A DNA stretch of 64,000 nucleotides. Origin: Paenibacillus humicus NBRC 102415 (GTDB lineage Bacteria; Bacillota; Bacilli; Paenibacillales; Paenibacillaceae). The notes under the pieces were generated by a model that saw only the letters and a list, made by a program, of their open reading frames with translations, had not been told where the DNA came from and did no database searches. Below are positions 9,113 through 18,891 of this stretch, piece after piece. The position numbers and the translations under genes were made by a program. The stretch's first letter is position 1, and the number at the start of each line of letters is the position of its first letter. The stretch lies in NCBI RefSeq assembly GCF_004000905.1, contig NZ_BIMD01000020.1, forward strand, positions 1-64,000. The letters run 5' to 3'.

Positions 9113-10690
9113 TCAGTATCCGTCTGTCTTGTGTCCGGAGCGCTCCGCCTTCTCGGCTCCCTCGCGCATGCCGGACGATCCGACATGCTCCATGTCGGCC
9201 TTCGCCTTGGCGAGCCCTTCCGCTACGCGGCGGCCGTAGTCGGCATCCGCCTCGGTGAAGTGGGCGATCATGTTCTGCTGAATGACGGGCGCGCTGATCT
9301 TGAGCGCATCGACGAGATTGGAGATGAGCTCCTCGCGCTCCCACTCCTCGAACTTCCGGTACGTCTCTCCGGCTTGCTGGAAGTCGTTCGGCCGGGATAT
9401 CTTCTCCCGCACCAGAGCGGCATTGTACATCGGCTCATGCTCCTTGCCCGCAGGGGCCGCTTCCTTCAGTCCGCCAAGCGAGGAGGGCTCATAGTTGACA
9501 TGGGGATTCTGATGCTGTCCCTTGTCGACATTGAAGGCCATCTGGCCGTCCCGCTGATTCGTCGCCACCGTCGTTTTCGGCGCGTTGATCGGCAGCTGCA
9601 AGTAGTTCGTGCCGACCCGGTAGCGCTGCGTGTCGGAATACGAGAATGTCCGGCCCTGCAGCAGCTTGTCGTCGGAGAAGTCGAGGCCGTCGACGAGCAC
9701 GCCGGTTCCGAAGGCCGCCTGCTCCACCTCGGCGAAGTAGTTGTCCGGGTTGCGGTTCAGCACCATTTTGCCGACCGGAAGGAAGGGGAACTTGTCCTGG
9801 TCCCATAGCTTGGTCGGGTCGAGCGGATCGAAGTCGAGCTCGGGATGCTCGTCGTCGCTCAGAATCTGCACGTTCAGCTCCCATTCCGGATAGTCGCCGC
9901 GCTGTATCGCCTCGTACAGATCCTGGGTCGCATGGCTCGTATTTTTGGCTTGGATTTCGTCGGCTTCCTTCTGGGTAAGGTTTTTGATGCCGACCTTCAG
10001 AGGCTCCCAGTGGTACTTGACGAGATAACCCGTCCCTTCCTTGTTGACCCATTTGTAGGTATTGACGCCGGAGCCTTGCATTTGCCTGTAATTGGCCGGA
10101 ATACCCCACGGAGAGAAGAGAAAGGTAATCATATGCGTCGCTTCCGGGGAATTGGAGACGAAGTCGAACATTCGCTCCGGGTTGCCCAGGCTCGTGACCG
10201 GATCGGGCTTGAACGCATGCACCATGTCCGGGAATTTGAGCGGATCGCGGATGAAGAAGATTTTCAGGTTGTTGCCGACGAGATCCCAGTTGCCGTCCTC
10301 GGTATAGAATTTGACGGCGAAGCCGCGAGGGTCGCGGAACGTCTCCGGGGAATGGCCGCCGTGCACGACAGTCGAGAAGCGGACGAATACGGGCGTCTGC
10401 TTTCCCGCCTCCTGGAACAGCTTGGCGCGGGTATACTTGGATACGGCTTCGCTGCCCGCCTTGCCATACGCTTCGAAATACCCGTGGGCACCGGCGCCTC
10501 GGGCATGCACGATCCGTTCCGGTATCTTTTCCCGGTCGAAGTGGGAAATCTTTTCAATGAAATGATAATTCTCCAGCGTGGACGGTCCGCGGTTTCCGAC
10601 GGTGCGGATGTTTTGGTTGTCCGTGACGGGATGGCCTTGCCTGTTGGTCAAGATATCCTTCGGATCGTTGTTTTCGGTAGGGGAACTCAT
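9113..10690 (-). CDS. Heme catalase (monofunctional, small-subunit type)
   Basis: A 525-aa catalase that converts hydrogen peroxide to water and oxygen in the cytoplasm. The distal catalytic His is in [16 protein letters not shown] (about residue 62), the NADPH/heme region is FVRFSTV and [17 protein letters not shown], and the proximal tyrosine lies in the stretch ending [11 protein letters not shown]. Length and the lack of a C-terminal flavodoxin-like domain place it with small-subunit catalases such as B. subtilis KatA/KatX. The ATG at 10690 has AAGGAAG about ten bases upstream; nine more codons are open but lack a site. It is divergent from the sodium symporter gene. I saw no convincing PerR box. 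Confidence 0.93.
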   Translation of the reverse strand: MSSPTENNDPKDILTNRQGHPVTDNQNIRTVGNRGPSTLENYHFIEKISHFDREKIPERIVHARGAGAHGYFEAYGKAGSEAVSKYTRAKLFQEAGKQTPVFVRFSTVVHGGHSPETFRDPRGFAVKFYTEDGNWDLVGNNLKIFFIRDPLKFPDMVHAFKPDPVTSLGNPERMFDFVSNSPEATHMITFLFSPWGIPANYRQMQGSGVNTYKWVNKEGTGYLVKYHWEPLKVGIKNLTQKEADEIQAKNTSHATQDLYEAIQRGDYPEWELNVQILSDDEHPELDFDPLDPTKLWDQDKFPFLPVGKMVLNRNPDNYFAEVEQAAFGTGVLVDGLDFSDDKLLQGRTFSYSDTQRYRVGTNYLQLPINAPKTTVATNQRDGQMAFNVDKGQHQNPHVNYEPSSLGGLKEAAPAGKEHEPMYNAALVREKISRPNDFQQAGETYRKFEEWEREELISNLVDALKISAPVIQQNMIAHFTEADADYGRRVAEGLAKAKADMEHVGSSGMREGAEKAERSGHKTDGY

Positions 10691-10812
10691 TATGTAGGAC
10701 TTCCTTCCTGTGTTCATCTATTCGTTCCCGCTTACCTTTTCCATCTGACCTCTTTCTATACCAGATAAGGGAAACGTTGATCCGCCTAAAAAAAGATGAG
10801 ACCAATTGCTTC

Positions 10813-10841
10813 TGGACATTAAAGCGTTTTTTCGATAAATT
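10813..10841 (+). promoter_or_regulatory. Candidate sigma-A promoter of the NSS transporter
   Basis: TGGACA (-35, 10813-10818) and TAAATT (-10, 10836-10841) are separated by exactly 17 bases, about 43 bases before the transporter's start codon. Confidence 0.5.
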
Positions 10842-10883
10842 AATAATCTCTTCCCAACATGAAAAGCTGGAGGCAAATCATCC

Positions 10884-12245
10884 ATGAGAAAGTCATCAAG
10901 CAACTCCCCCGGCGGCTCCTTGAAAAAGGCGGAGCGCTTCTCCTCGTCAGGGTTCATTCTGGCAGCGATCGGCAGCTCGGTCGGGCTGGGCAATATGTGG
11001 AAGTTTCCGTACATTACCGGAGAGCATGGAGGGGCGGCTTTCTTCCTTCTGTTCATCGTCTGCCTGATTGCGGTCGGCTTGCCTGTCCTGCTGGCGGAGA
11101 TGACGATCGGACGCGGCGGCCGGGGCAACGCGGCGACGTCGCTGTTCAATCTGACCGGCAACAAGTATTGGAAATGGTTCGGCGCCCTGTCCGTTCTGAC
11201 AGCGTTCCTGATTATGTCCTATTATGCCGTCGTGGCAGGCTGGACGTTCCAATATACGCTCGATTCCCTTACCGGCGGCCTTTCGCACAAGGGAATGGAC
11301 TACGAAGCGCATTTCAACGATTTCGCCGGCGGCCTCATGCCGATCTTCTGGCAAGCCGCCGTCATGCTCATCTCCGGGTATGTCGTCGCCAGAGGCATCT
11401 CCGGCGGCATCGAGAAATTCAACAAAATACTGATCCCGGGCTTTCTGATCATCCTGCTGATTCTGATGGTCCGTTCGCTTACGCTGCCGGGAGCCTCCGC
11501 AGGCGTGGAGTTCTTCCTGAAGCCGGACTTCGCCAAGCTGGACAGCGAATCCGTGCTGGTCGCTCTCGGACATGCTTTCTTCTCCCTGTCTCTGGGCATG
11601 GGATGCATGCTGACCTACGGCTCTTATGTGAAAAAAGAGCAGTCCCTCGGCAAGGCGACGATCGCGATCGGCATCGGCGATCTCGGGTACGCCTTCATCG
11701 CCGGCCTGATCATCTTCCCGACCGTCTTTTCATACGGACTGCAGCCGGACAAGGGGGTCGGCCTCGCATTCATGGCGCTGCCGGCCGCCTTCTCGCAAAT
11801 GCCTTTCGGCGCCTTCTTCGGGGGCTTGTTCTTCATCCTGCTGGCCATCGCGGCGCTGACGTCGGCGGTGTCCATCCTTGAAGTGCCTGTGGCCTTCGCC
11901 ATGACCCAGTGGAAATGGTCCCGCCGGAAGGCCGCTGCGATCGTGGCTTCCGTCTGCTTCGTGCTCGGCATTCCGGCGGCGCTGTCCGTGACGGGCTCCC
12001 TGAGCGGCTTCCTGATCTTCGGCAAGACCGTGTTCGACTGGTTCGACTTCTCCACCGCATATCTGCTCATGCCGATCGGGGGACTCGTCGTCACCTTGTT
12101 CACCGGGTATGCCTGGAAGCGGGCCGGGGAAGAAGCCGGCCTTACGGGCTTCTGGTACAAGGCGTGGATGGTCACGCTGCGCTATGTCGCTCCTCTCCTC
12201 ATCCTGGTGGTGCTGCTCTACTCGCTGTTCGTCAAGCCGGTGTAA
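10884..12245 (+). CDS. Sodium-dependent transporter, NSS/SNF family
   Basis: A 453-aa membrane protein with eleven or twelve helices. The NSS signature lies in helix 1 (SSVGLGNMWKFPY, about residues 31-43), with unwound-helix glycines for sodium and substrate binding, and GGRGNAATSLF follows helix 2. Bacterial relatives (LeuT, MhsT, Tyt1) import amino acids with sodium. The substrate here is unknown. GGAGG lies nine bases before the ATG. It has its own promoter candidate and a strong terminator, so it is a single-gene unit divergent from catalase. Confidence 0.9.
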   Translation: MRKSSSNSPGGSLKKAERFSSSGFILAAIGSSVGLGNMWKFPYITGEHGGAAFFLLFIVCLIAVGLPVLLAEMTIGRGGRGNAATSLFNLTGNKYWKWFGALSVLTAFLIMSYYAVVAGWTFQYTLDSLTGGLSHKGMDYEAHFNDFAGGLMPIFWQAAVMLISGYVVARGISGGIEKFNKILIPGFLIILLILMVRSLTLPGASAGVEFFLKPDFAKLDSESVLVALGHAFFSLSLGMGCMLTYGSYVKKEQSLGKATIAIGIGDLGYAFIAGLIIFPTVFSYGLQPDKGVGLAFMALPAAFSQMPFGAFFGGLFFILLAIAALTSAVSILEVPVAFAMTQWKWSRRKAAAIVASVCFVLGIPAALSVTGSLSGFLIFGKTVFDWFDFSTAYLLMPIGGLVVTLFTGYAWKRAGEEAGLTGFWYKAWMVTLRYVAPLLILVVLLYSLFVKPV

Positions 12246-12257
12246 CGGCAATGAAAA

Positions 12258-12308
12258 AAAAGAGGCTGCGCCCTTCGTCATTCCATCGACGCAGGGCGCA
12301 GCCTCTTT
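12258..12308. terminator. Strong terminator between NSS transporter and xylR
   Basis: A 14-bp stem (AGAGGCTGCGCCCT with AGGGCGCAGCCTCT) has A-run and T-run flanks. It can end the plus-strand transporter transcript and, on the minus strand, the xylR transcript. Confidence 0.9.
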
Positions 12309-12383
12309 ATATGGGTTGGAGCTTCAGGAAAAGCAGGAGCTTGATCATCGGGAAACCAGGTGTTCATCGGGCATGAAGTTCGC

Positions 12384-13574
12384 TCACATGGAAGGAAGAA
12401 GCTGGGCCTTGCCGGCTTTGACCCGGTCCAAAAAGGCGCTCGCGGCCAAGTGCGCCGCTCCTCTCACCGCCGACGCATCGCCAAGCTCCGCGAACAGGAC
12501 GCGCAGGCGGCTGCGGTGGTAAGGGAGCGCGCGGCTCTCCAGCTCCCGGGCGAGCGGGCCTTCGAGCCAGCGCTTGGCCCGGCTCAGCCTGTTCCCGATG
12601 AGCACGGCTTCCGGATTGAAGACATTGGCGATGGTCGCGATGCCCACTCCAAGCATGGCTCCCGTGCGCTCCAGGACGTCGACGATCGCCTTGTCGCCTG
12701 CGTTGGCCCGTTCCAGGATCCCATCCAGCGTGCGGCAGCCAAGAGGAAGAGCGTTGTCCAGCAGCGCCTGCTCGGAGGCGTACAGCTCCCAGCAGCCCCG
12801 GTTGCCGCAGCGGCAAGGCGGGCCGGCATAATCGACGGAGAGATGCCCGAGCTCGCCGGAGTGACCGGTGGAGCCGCGGTACAGCTTGCCGTCGAGCACG
12901 AGGCCCGTTCCGATGCCGATGCCCGCGCTGACGTAGACCAGATGGCGGATGCCCGAGCCCGCTCCGAACACCTGCTCGCCGAGGGCGCCGAAGTTGGCTT
13001 CGTTGTCGACCCGCACCGGCACGCCGAAGGCGGCTTCCGTCAGCCGGGCCACTTCGGTAGGCTCCCAGTCCATATTCGGGGCGAACAGGAGGGATCCCGT
13101 CTCGTCCACGATGCCGGGAAGGCCGATCCCGATGCCTACGAGGCCGTAAGGGCTGGCTTCGGCTGCAGCTGCCAGCTCCTCGATAAGCCCGAACAGCAGC
13201 TTCATGATGGATGCCGCCGACCGGGCTTCATGAGGGCGTCTGATTTCCTTGAGGACAGCGCCCTCCAGATCGGTCAGCACGCCGAGGATGTAGTTCGTCC
13301 CGACGTCGACGCCGACCGTATGTCCGGCCCGGTTGTTGAATACAAGCATGACCGGCTTGCGGCCGCCGCTCGATTGTCCCTGCCCGGTTTCGAGGACGAG
13401 CTGCTGGTCCAGCAGATCCTGCACGAGGGAGGACACCGTCGCTTTGTTGAGGCCGGTCTTCTCGGATATCGCCGCTCTGGACAAGGGGGCGTGCCTCAGA
13501 ACGGCTTCAAGCGCGATGCCCGTGTTGATGCGCCGGATCATCGCCGGATCTCCGGTGGCGGTAGTCGGTTTCAT
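12384..13574 (-). CDS. xylR: Xylose-responsive ROK-family repressor XylR
   Basis: A 396-aa protein. An N-terminal winged helix (about residues 15-75, LSRAAISEKTGLNKATVSSLV) is followed by a ROK sugar-kinase fold with VGVDVGTNYILGVLTDLEG and the ROK zinc motif CRCGNRGCWELYAS (about residues 255-268). XylR proteins bind the xyl operator and release it when xylose binds. It is divergent from xylA-xylB, and a perfect inverted-repeat operator lies between them, so the repressor probably controls both directions. GAAGGAG precedes the ATG. The length is typical of Bacillus XylR. Confidence 0.92.
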   Translation of the reverse strand: MKPTTATGDPAMIRRINTGIALEAVLRHAPLSRAAISEKTGLNKATVSSLVQDLLDQQLVLETGQGQSSGGRKPVMLVFNNRAGHTVGVDVGTNYILGVLTDLEGAVLKEIRRPHEARSAASIMKLLFGLIEELAAAAEASPYGLVGIGIGLPGIVDETGSLLFAPNMDWEPTEVARLTEAAFGVPVRVDNEANFGALGEQVFGAGSGIRHLVYVSAGIGIGTGLVLDGKLYRGSTGHSGELGHLSVDYAGPPCRCGNRGCWELYASEQALLDNALPLGCRTLDGILERANAGDKAIVDVLERTGAMLGVGIATIANVFNPEAVLIGNRLSRAKRWLEGPLARELESRALPYHRSRLRVLFAELGDASAVRGAAHLAASAFLDRVKAGKAQLLPSM

Positions 13575-13695
13575 AGGTGCAGCTCTCCTTCTATGTTGCG
13601 GCCTGCGGCCGGTTGCTGGTCAAGACAAGTATATATCGGATGAGAAAGGAAACAAAACCTGCCCGGATGCGAATCCGCTTAAGTATACCAAAAAT

Positions 13696-13726
13696 AACTT
13701 AGTTTGTTTAGTAGACAAACTAAGTT
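13696..13726. promoter_or_regulatory. xyl operator (XylR binding site)
   Basis: A perfect 12-bp inverted repeat (AACTTAGTTTGT, 7-base spacer, ACAAACTAAGTT) lies in the xylR-xylA intergenic region and shares the TTAGTTTGT core of known Bacillus xyl operators. It overlaps the -35 region of the proposed xylA promoter, fitting repression by steric block. Confidence 0.92.
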
Positions 13727-13741
13727 GAACGATGGTAAATT
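13712..13741 (+). promoter_or_regulatory. Candidate xylA promoter
   Basis: TAGACA (13712-13717) and TAAATT (13736-13741) lie 18 bases apart. The -35 box falls within the right part of the xyl operator. Confidence 0.5.
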
Positions 13742-13748
13742 AGATTCC

Positions 13749-13762
13749 GTAGAGCGTTTACA
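13749..13762 (-). promoter_or_regulatory. Candidate cre site (CcpA catabolite repression)
   Basis: Read on the minus strand, TGTAAACGCTCTAC matches 12 of 14 positions of the cre core TGWAANCGNTNWCA. It lies between the xylA promoter and its start, where Bacillus xyl operons are known to have catabolite control. Confidence 0.45.
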
Positions 13763-13789
13763 TTTCCGCATTCGGGGAGGCAATCATTC

Positions 13790-15103
13790 ATGGGATATTT
13801 TGATGGGATCGGCAGCATTCGCTACGAAGGCAGGGACACGGACAATCCGCTCGCTTTCCGGCATTACAACGCAAATGAAGTCGTGCTGGGCAAAACGATG
13901 GCCGAGCATCTGCGCTTCGCCGTCGCTTACTGGCATACGTACGTAGCCGACGGATCCGATCCGTTCGGCTCCGGCACGGCGGTTCGTCCATGGGACAAAT
14001 TCGCCGGCCTGGACCGCGCCAAGGCGCGCGCGGAAGCGAACTTCGAGTTCATGGACAAGCTGGATCTGCCTTTCTTCTGCTTCCACGACCGGGATATCGC
14101 TCCGGAAGGCGACACGCTCCAGGAAACGAACAAAAACCTCGACGTCATCGTCGCCCTGCTGAAGGACGGCATGAAATCGAGCGGCCGCAAGCTGCTCTGG
14201 AACACCGCGAACATGTTCACCAATCCGCGCTTCACGCATGGCGCCGGCACGGCTCCGAACGCCCAGGTATATGCCTATGCGGGAGCTCAGCTGAAGAAAA
14301 GCCTGGAGATCGGCAAAGAGCTCGGAGCCCAGAACTACGTGTTCTGGGGCGGCCGCGAAGGGTACGAGACGCTCCTCAATACGGATGTGGAGCTTGAGCT
14401 CGACAACCTCGCCCGCCTGTACCAGATGGCGATCGCCTACGCCGACGAGATCGGCTTCGACGCCCAGTTCCTGATCGAGCCGAAGCCGAAGGAGCCTTCC
14501 AAGCACCAGTACGACTTCGATGCCGCCACGACGCTCTCGTTCCTGCAGAAGTACGGCCTGAAGGACCGCTTCAAGCTGAATCTGGAGGCGAACCATGCGA
14601 CTCTGGCCGGCCATACGTTCGAGCATGAGGTCCGCGTCGCGGCGATCAACGGCGCGCTCGGCTCGCTGGACGCCAACCAGGGCGACCTGCTGCTCGGCTG
14701 GGACACGGACGAATTCCCGACGGATCTGTACAGCACGACGCTGACGATGTACGAGGTGCTGAAGGCAGGCGGACTCGGACGCGGCGGCGTCAACTTCGAC
14801 GCCAAGGTGCGCCGCGGCTCCTTCGAGCTGGACGATCTGTTCCTCGGCCATATCGCCGGCATGGACAGCTTCGCATGGGGGCTGAAGGCGGCCGCCAAGC
14901 TGATCGAGGACAAGGTTCTCGACAAGGTCGTGGAGGATCGTTACGCCAGCTTCGGAGAAGGCATCGGCGCCGAGATCGTATCGGGGCGGGCGACGCTGGC
15001 CTCGCTGGAGCAGTACGCGCTCCAGAACAACCCGATCGTCAACGCCTCCGGACGTCTGGAAGCGATCAAAGCGAAGCTGAACGAAGCGATCTTCCGTGTC
15101 TGA
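13790..15103 (+). CDS. xylA: Xylose isomerase
   Basis: A 437-aa enzyme converting D-xylose to D-xylulose in the cytoplasm, first step of xylose use. Family signatures are clear: [13 protein letters not shown] with the catalytic His (about residue 100), [34 protein letters not shown] with metal-binding Glu, and [11 protein letters not shown]. The length is that of class II xylose isomerases. GGGGAGGC lies upstream of the ATG. It overlaps xylB by eight bases, so the two are translationally coupled. Confidence 0.97.
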   Translation: MGYFDGIGSIRYEGRDTDNPLAFRHYNANEVVLGKTMAEHLRFAVAYWHTYVADGSDPFGSGTAVRPWDKFAGLDRAKARAEANFEFMDKLDLPFFCFHDRDIAPEGDTLQETNKNLDVIVALLKDGMKSSGRKLLWNTANMFTNPRFTHGAGTAPNAQVYAYAGAQLKKSLEIGKELGAQNYVFWGGREGYETLLNTDVELELDNLARLYQMAIAYADEIGFDAQFLIEPKPKEPSKHQYDFDAATTLSFLQKYGLKDRFKLNLEANHATLAGHTFEHEVRVAAINGALGSLDANQGDLLLGWDTDEFPTDLYSTTLTMYEVLKAGGLGRGGVNFDAKVRRGSFELDDLFLGHIAGMDSFAWGLKAAAKLIEDKVLDKVVEDRYASFGEGIGAEIVSGRATLASLEQYALQNNPIVNASGRLEAIKAKLNEAIFRV

Positions 15104-16592
15104 GTACGTCATCGGCATCGATCTGGGAACCAGCAGCGTCAAGGCGCTGCTGGTCGACCGGGAAGGAAATGTAGCGGCAGAGGCTTCTCGCGAATATCCG
15201 CTGCACAGCCCGAAGGCCGGCTGGAGCGAGCAGGATCCGGAGCAATGGGTCGAGGGAACGCTGGCTGTGCTGGGCGAGCTCGGAGCTTCCGATGCTTTGA
15301 AGACAGGAGTTGTCGATGGCATCAGCTTCTCCGGACAGATGCACGGCCTTGTGCTGCTGGACAAGGACAATCGCCCGCTGCGGCCGGCCATTCTGTGGAA
15401 CGACACGCGCACGACGGCGCAATGCCGGGAGATCGAGGCCAGGCTCGGCGGCAAGCTGCTGGACATTGCCCGCAATCCGGCCCTGGAAGGCTTCACGCTG
15501 CCCAAGATTCTGTGGGTGCGCGAGCAGGAGCCGGAAATCTTCGGGCAGGCGGCGTTGTTCCTGCTGCCGAAGGATTACGTCCGCTACCGGCTGTGCGGAA
15601 CGATCCGCATGGATTACTCCGACGCCGCCGGAACGCTGCTGCTGAACGTGCCGGAGCGCGCATGGAGCGCGGAGATTCTGGAAGCATTCGGTCTGGACGC
15701 ATCGCTATGCCCGCCGCTTGCGGAGTCTGCCGAGCAGACGGGAGTGCTGCTGCCGAAGCTGGCCGAAGAGGCAGGGCTTCGAGGGCCGCTGGCGATATTC
15801 GCCGGCGGCGCGGACAATGCCTGCGGCGCCATCGGCGCAGGCATTCTGCAGGAAGGGGAGGCCTTGTGCAGCATCGGCACTTCCGGCGTCATGCTGTCCT
15901 ACGAATCGGATCGCGGACGCGATTACGGCGGCAAGGTCCACTTCTTCAACCATGGCGAGAAGGACGCTTATTATTCTATGGGCGTAACGCTTGCCGCCGG
16001 TTATTCCATGAGCTGGTTCCGTCGGCTGATGGGCGGCTTGCCTTACGAGGAGCTGCTCGAGGGCGCGGATCAGGTGCCGGCGGGCGCTGGCGGACTGCTG
16101 TTCGCGCCTTATCTGGCCGGCGAGCGGACCCCGCATGCGGATGCGGCCATCCGGGCCAGCTTCATCGGGCTGGACGGCTCGCATGGCCGCTCCCATATGG
16201 CGCGGGCCGTCATGGAGGGAATCACGTTCTCCTTGAACGAGACGCTTCATATGTACCGCGAGGCGGGGAAAGAGATGAGCGCCGTCATCTCCATCGGCGG
16301 AGGCGCCCGCAATCCGCTGTGGCTGCAGATCCAGGCGGACATCTTCCAGGTGCCGGTAACGGCGCTGGCCAATGAGCAGGGGCCCGGCATGGGAGCTGCG
16401 ATGCTGGCTGCGGCCGGCTGCGGCTGGTACGGCGATCTGCGGGAATGCGCCGCGGCTTTCGTACGCCGAGGCCGGACATACGAGCCGAATGCCGCTGCAG
16501 CCGAAGTTTATGAGCGGCTGTTCCCGGTATACCAGCAGGTGTACGGAGCGACCCGGTCCTTGAGCGAGGCGCTCATGACGTTCAGAAGCTGA
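15096..16592 (+). CDS. xylB: Xylulokinase
   Basis: A 498-aa FGGY-family kinase that phosphorylates D-xylulose to xylulose 5-phosphate, feeding the pentose phosphate pathway. The N-terminal phosphate loop is [15 protein letters not shown], the substrate loop includes [13 protein letters not shown], and the C-terminal ATP part is [18 protein letters not shown]. The start is a GTG eight bases inside the end of xylA; the next in-frame starts would cut the phosphate loop. It is the last gene of the xyl operon, which has no transporter gene. Confidence 0.96.
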   Translation: MSEYVIGIDLGTSSVKALLVDREGNVAAEASREYPLHSPKAGWSEQDPEQWVEGTLAVLGELGASDALKTGVVDGISFSGQMHGLVLLDKDNRPLRPAILWNDTRTTAQCREIEARLGGKLLDIARNPALEGFTLPKILWVREQEPEIFGQAALFLLPKDYVRYRLCGTIRMDYSDAAGTLLLNVPERAWSAEILEAFGLDASLCPPLAESAEQTGVLLPKLAEEAGLRGPLAIFAGGADNACGAIGAGILQEGEALCSIGTSGVMLSYESDRGRDYGGKVHFFNHGEKDAYYSMGVTLAAGYSMSWFRRLMGGLPYEELLEGADQVPAGAGGLLFAPYLAGERTPHADAAIRASFIGLDGSHGRSHMARAVMEGITFSLNETLHMYREAGKEMSAVISIGGGARNPLWLQIQADIFQVPVTALANEQGPGMGAAMLAAAGCGWYGDLRECAAAFVRRGRTYEPNAAAAEVYERLFPVYQQVYGATRSLSEALMTFRS

Positions 16593-16612
16593 ACGCGCTG
16601 GATGCGCCTATA

Positions 16613-16656
16613 GCCGCCGCTCTGGAAGATGCGATCTTCCAGAGCGGCGGCTTTTT
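16613..16656 (+). terminator. Terminator of the xylAB operon
   Basis: An 18-bp perfect stem (GCCGCCGCTCTGGAAGAT and its complement) with a two-base loop is followed by five T. Confidence 0.93.
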
Positions 16657-16804
16657 GCTGCGGATCGGTATCGGGGCGAATAGCAGGCTGAACGGCCCGA
16701 GGGACCGGCCGGGCGGAGAGCTGTCCCGGCAGCATTCATATTTTCATCGCCAATTGGTTATCGTAATGCTGCCCGGCAACAACCCAAAAGGAGACCCGAT
16801 CCCG

Positions 16805-17206
16805 ATGACCGAACGCCATGACCATTCCCTGCTCTTCCGCTTCACGGATCCAGCCTCTGCTTCCGTCGCCGTATCGACGCTTCGCGAGCTTGGATACGAC
16901 GCCGTCGCTGCGGACAACGCGGAACTCCGCCTGTCTCTCCACGGCAACGACCTGACGTCCGCTCTTGAGATCGCCTTCGCCCATGGAGGCGAGCTGGACG
17001 TCCCGGAAGACACGATCACCATTCCGGCGCATATGGTCAATGAAGATCTGGTCGCTTGGGAGGAGGGCTTCTCCCTGAGCTCCTCCTTGCCCGGCGGCAG
17101 CGCCGATTCCGGCCTCCGCAACCGAGACGAAGCGGCGGAAGGCGAGGAGGCATTTCCTGAACAGGACGCCTCGCTCAGCTATTTTTCGGGGGATGTCCAC
17201 ATCTGA
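16805..17206 (+). CDS. Small acidic protein of unknown function
   Basis: A 133-aa protein without membrane segments. The first 60 residues (FRFTDPASASVAVSTLRELG and following) look like a small alpha/beta fold with a regular helix-strand pattern. The last 50 are acidic and low in complexity. I do not recognise the family. AAGGAG precedes the ATG at 16805; an upstream open extension of 50 codons crosses the region after the xyl terminator and lacks a ribosome site. It sits alone between the xylB terminator and a convergent gene. Confidence 0.6.
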   Translation: MTERHDHSLLFRFTDPASASVAVSTLRELGYDAVAADNAELRLSLHGNDLTSALEIAFAHGGELDVPEDTITIPAHMVNEDLVAWEEGFSLSSSLPGGSADSGLRNRDEAAEGEEAFPEQDASLSYFSGDVHI

Positions 17207-17253
17207 GCGGATGAAGGATTCCCTGGATTAGACTTCACGTCAGGCGCAGTCAG

Positions 17254-17311
17254 CAAAGGCCGTCACCGATCTCTGCCCGCGAATGCGGCGGAGAGCGGAA
17301 CGGCCTTTTTG
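17254..17311. terminator. Terminator between convergent genes
   Basis: AGCAAAGGCCGT pairs with ACGGCCTTTTT across a loop that itself can fold (CTCTGCCCGC / GCGG..GAG). It lies between the small acidic protein gene and the flavoprotein gene. Confidence 0.6.
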
Positions 17312-17325
17312 GCGATTCAAGACCA

Positions 17326-18609
17326 TCAGCGCTGCCGCAGCACCGCTTCCGCCGCGCTGCGGCCGGCATGGTACCCGGTCGTGAAGGCGGCGGTGATGTT
17401 GTAGCCTCCGGTGAAGCCATGGATGTCGAGCACTTCTCCGCAAAAGTAAAGGCCTTGCTGCAGCTTGGACTCCATCGTGGCGGGGCTGATTTCCTTCACA
17501 TGGACTCCGCCGCCGGTGACGAAGGCTTCCTCGATCGAGAGCGTGCCGTCCACCATGACGGGCAGCTGCTTGAGCAGCCTCGCGAACTCCAGCCACGCCG
17601 CTCTGTTCAGGTTGTCGTAGGTCGTCATGGGATTGATGTCCGCGCAGGCAAGGGCATATTCCGCCATCCGGTCCTGCATGACGGCGGGCAGCACGTTTTT
17701 GACCGCCTTCTTCGGCTCGCTTGCCGCCAGGCCGAGCAGCTCGCCGTAAAGGGCGTCGGCGGACCGGTCCGGATACAGGTCCAGAGTCACCTTGACCGGC
17801 TGACCGGACGTTTTTTTCCTTTCCTTGACGACATACTGGCTGCAGCGGAGGGCCGCAGGACCCGACAGGCCGAAATGGGTGAAGATCATGTCGCCCTCCT
17901 GCTCGGTCAGCCGCTTGCCCTTGGCGCTCCACACCGTCATGACAATTCCGCGAAGCGAGAGCCCTTGCAGCTCCCGGCTGCGGATGAACGGCTCGGACGA
18001 GGTGAGGGGCACCTCGGTCGGATACAGCTCCGTCACGGTATGCCCGGCATCCTCTGCCCATGGATACGCGTCTCCCGTCGATCCCGTATGGGGAACGGAT
18101 TTGCCCCCGGCGGCGACGATGACGGCTCTCGACCGGATGATCCGGCCATCCGTCAGCTTGACGCCCTTGACCTTGCCGTCCTTGAACAGCAGCCCGGCGA
18201 CCTTCTCGTTCATGCGGACGGCGACCCCGCCTTCGCCTACATGGCGGATCAGGGCGTCGACCACCGATTTGGCTTTGTCGGATACCGGAAACATCCGGCC
18301 TCTGTCCTCTTCCTTCAGACGGATGCCGAGCCCCTCGAACATGGCAGCGATTTCCCGGCTGCCGAAGCTGGAGAGAGCGCTGTGGAGGAATTTTCCGTTG
18401 CCCGGAATATAGCGGATCAGCTCCTCCGGCTCCTTGTTGTTCGTCACGTTGCACCGGCCTCCGCCGGATATGCCGAGCTTGCGTCCGAGCTTGCTTCCCT
18501 TGTCGAGCAGCAGCGTGCCGGCTCCCGCGTGTCCGGCCGCCGCCGCGGCCATCAGTCCGGAAGGACCGCCCCCGATGACGATGACTTCATAAAATTCCTG
18601 GCTGGACAT
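17326..18609 (-). CDS. HI0933/YtfP-type NAD(P)/FAD-dependent oxidoreductase
   Basis: A 427-aa flavoprotein. It starts with the FAD dinucleotide motif EVIVIGGGPSGLMAAAAAG (about residues 7-25), then the family motif GISGGGRCNVTN. The C-terminal FAD motif GEVLDIHGFTGGYNITAAF is near residue 395. HI0933/BaiN-like proteins bind FAD; their physiological reaction is uncertain in most bacteria. I chose the ATG at 18609 since the dinucleotide fold begins directly after it; GAAGGAG lies 13 bases upstream, slightly far. It is divergent from the histidine kinase gene. Confidence 0.88.
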   Translation of the reverse strand: MSSQEFYEVIVIGGGPSGLMAAAAAGHAGAGTLLLDKGSKLGRKLGISGGGRCNVTNNKEPEELIRYIPGNGKFLHSALSSFGSREIAAMFEGLGIRLKEEDRGRMFPVSDKAKSVVDALIRHVGEGGVAVRMNEKVAGLLFKDGKVKGVKLTDGRIIRSRAVIVAAGGKSVPHTGSTGDAYPWAEDAGHTVTELYPTEVPLTSSEPFIRSRELQGLSLRGIVMTVWSAKGKRLTEQEGDMIFTHFGLSGPAALRCSQYVVKERKKTSGQPVKVTLDLYPDRSADALYGELLGLAASEPKKAVKNVLPAVMQDRMAEYALACADINPMTTYDNLNRAAWLEFARLLKQLPVMVDGTLSIEEAFVTGGGVHVKEISPATMESKLQQGLYFCGEVLDIHGFTGGYNITAAFTTGYHAGRSAAEAVLRQR

Positions 18610-18821
18610 GGCTTGATGAAAGCTCCTTCTTCTCTGCCGCATGCGGACAGGGTATTCAATCTGTTCGCAGATTCTCACTGATTCTAACAGATTCCCCGAT
18701 CAGTTGGAAAACAGCCCAGGGGCAGGACGGCAGTTCCTATGAAATAAGCTCCATTTTGCCTCAAATAAATGAAGCCGATGCTTCAAATCGACGGCATGAG
18801 CCAGAATCTTACAATCGTCGA

Positions 18822-18850
18822 TTGTCAAATATCGCCACCTGTGCTTTAAT
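18822..18850 (+). promoter_or_regulatory. Sigma-A-like promoter of the histidine kinase
   Basis: TTGTCA (18822-18827), a 17-base spacer and TTTAAT (18845-18850), each box one base from consensus. The expected transcript start near 18857 is too close to the upstream GTG at 18865 for a leader, supporting the ATG at 18892. Confidence 0.6.
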
Positions 18851-18891
18851 CGGAGTTATCGAAGGTGCGGAAGGGGGAAACTCGTGCTCTG

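Noticed and set aside
10830-10850. A+T-rich stretch before catalase considered as a PerR box
   Set aside because: It matches the TTATAAT-N-ATTATAA consensus poorly and overlaps the proposed promoter of the divergent transporter.
13784-15505. A 573-residue minus-strand open frame opposite xylA and xylB
   Set aside because: The plus-strand genes are unmistakable xylose isomerase and xylulokinase.
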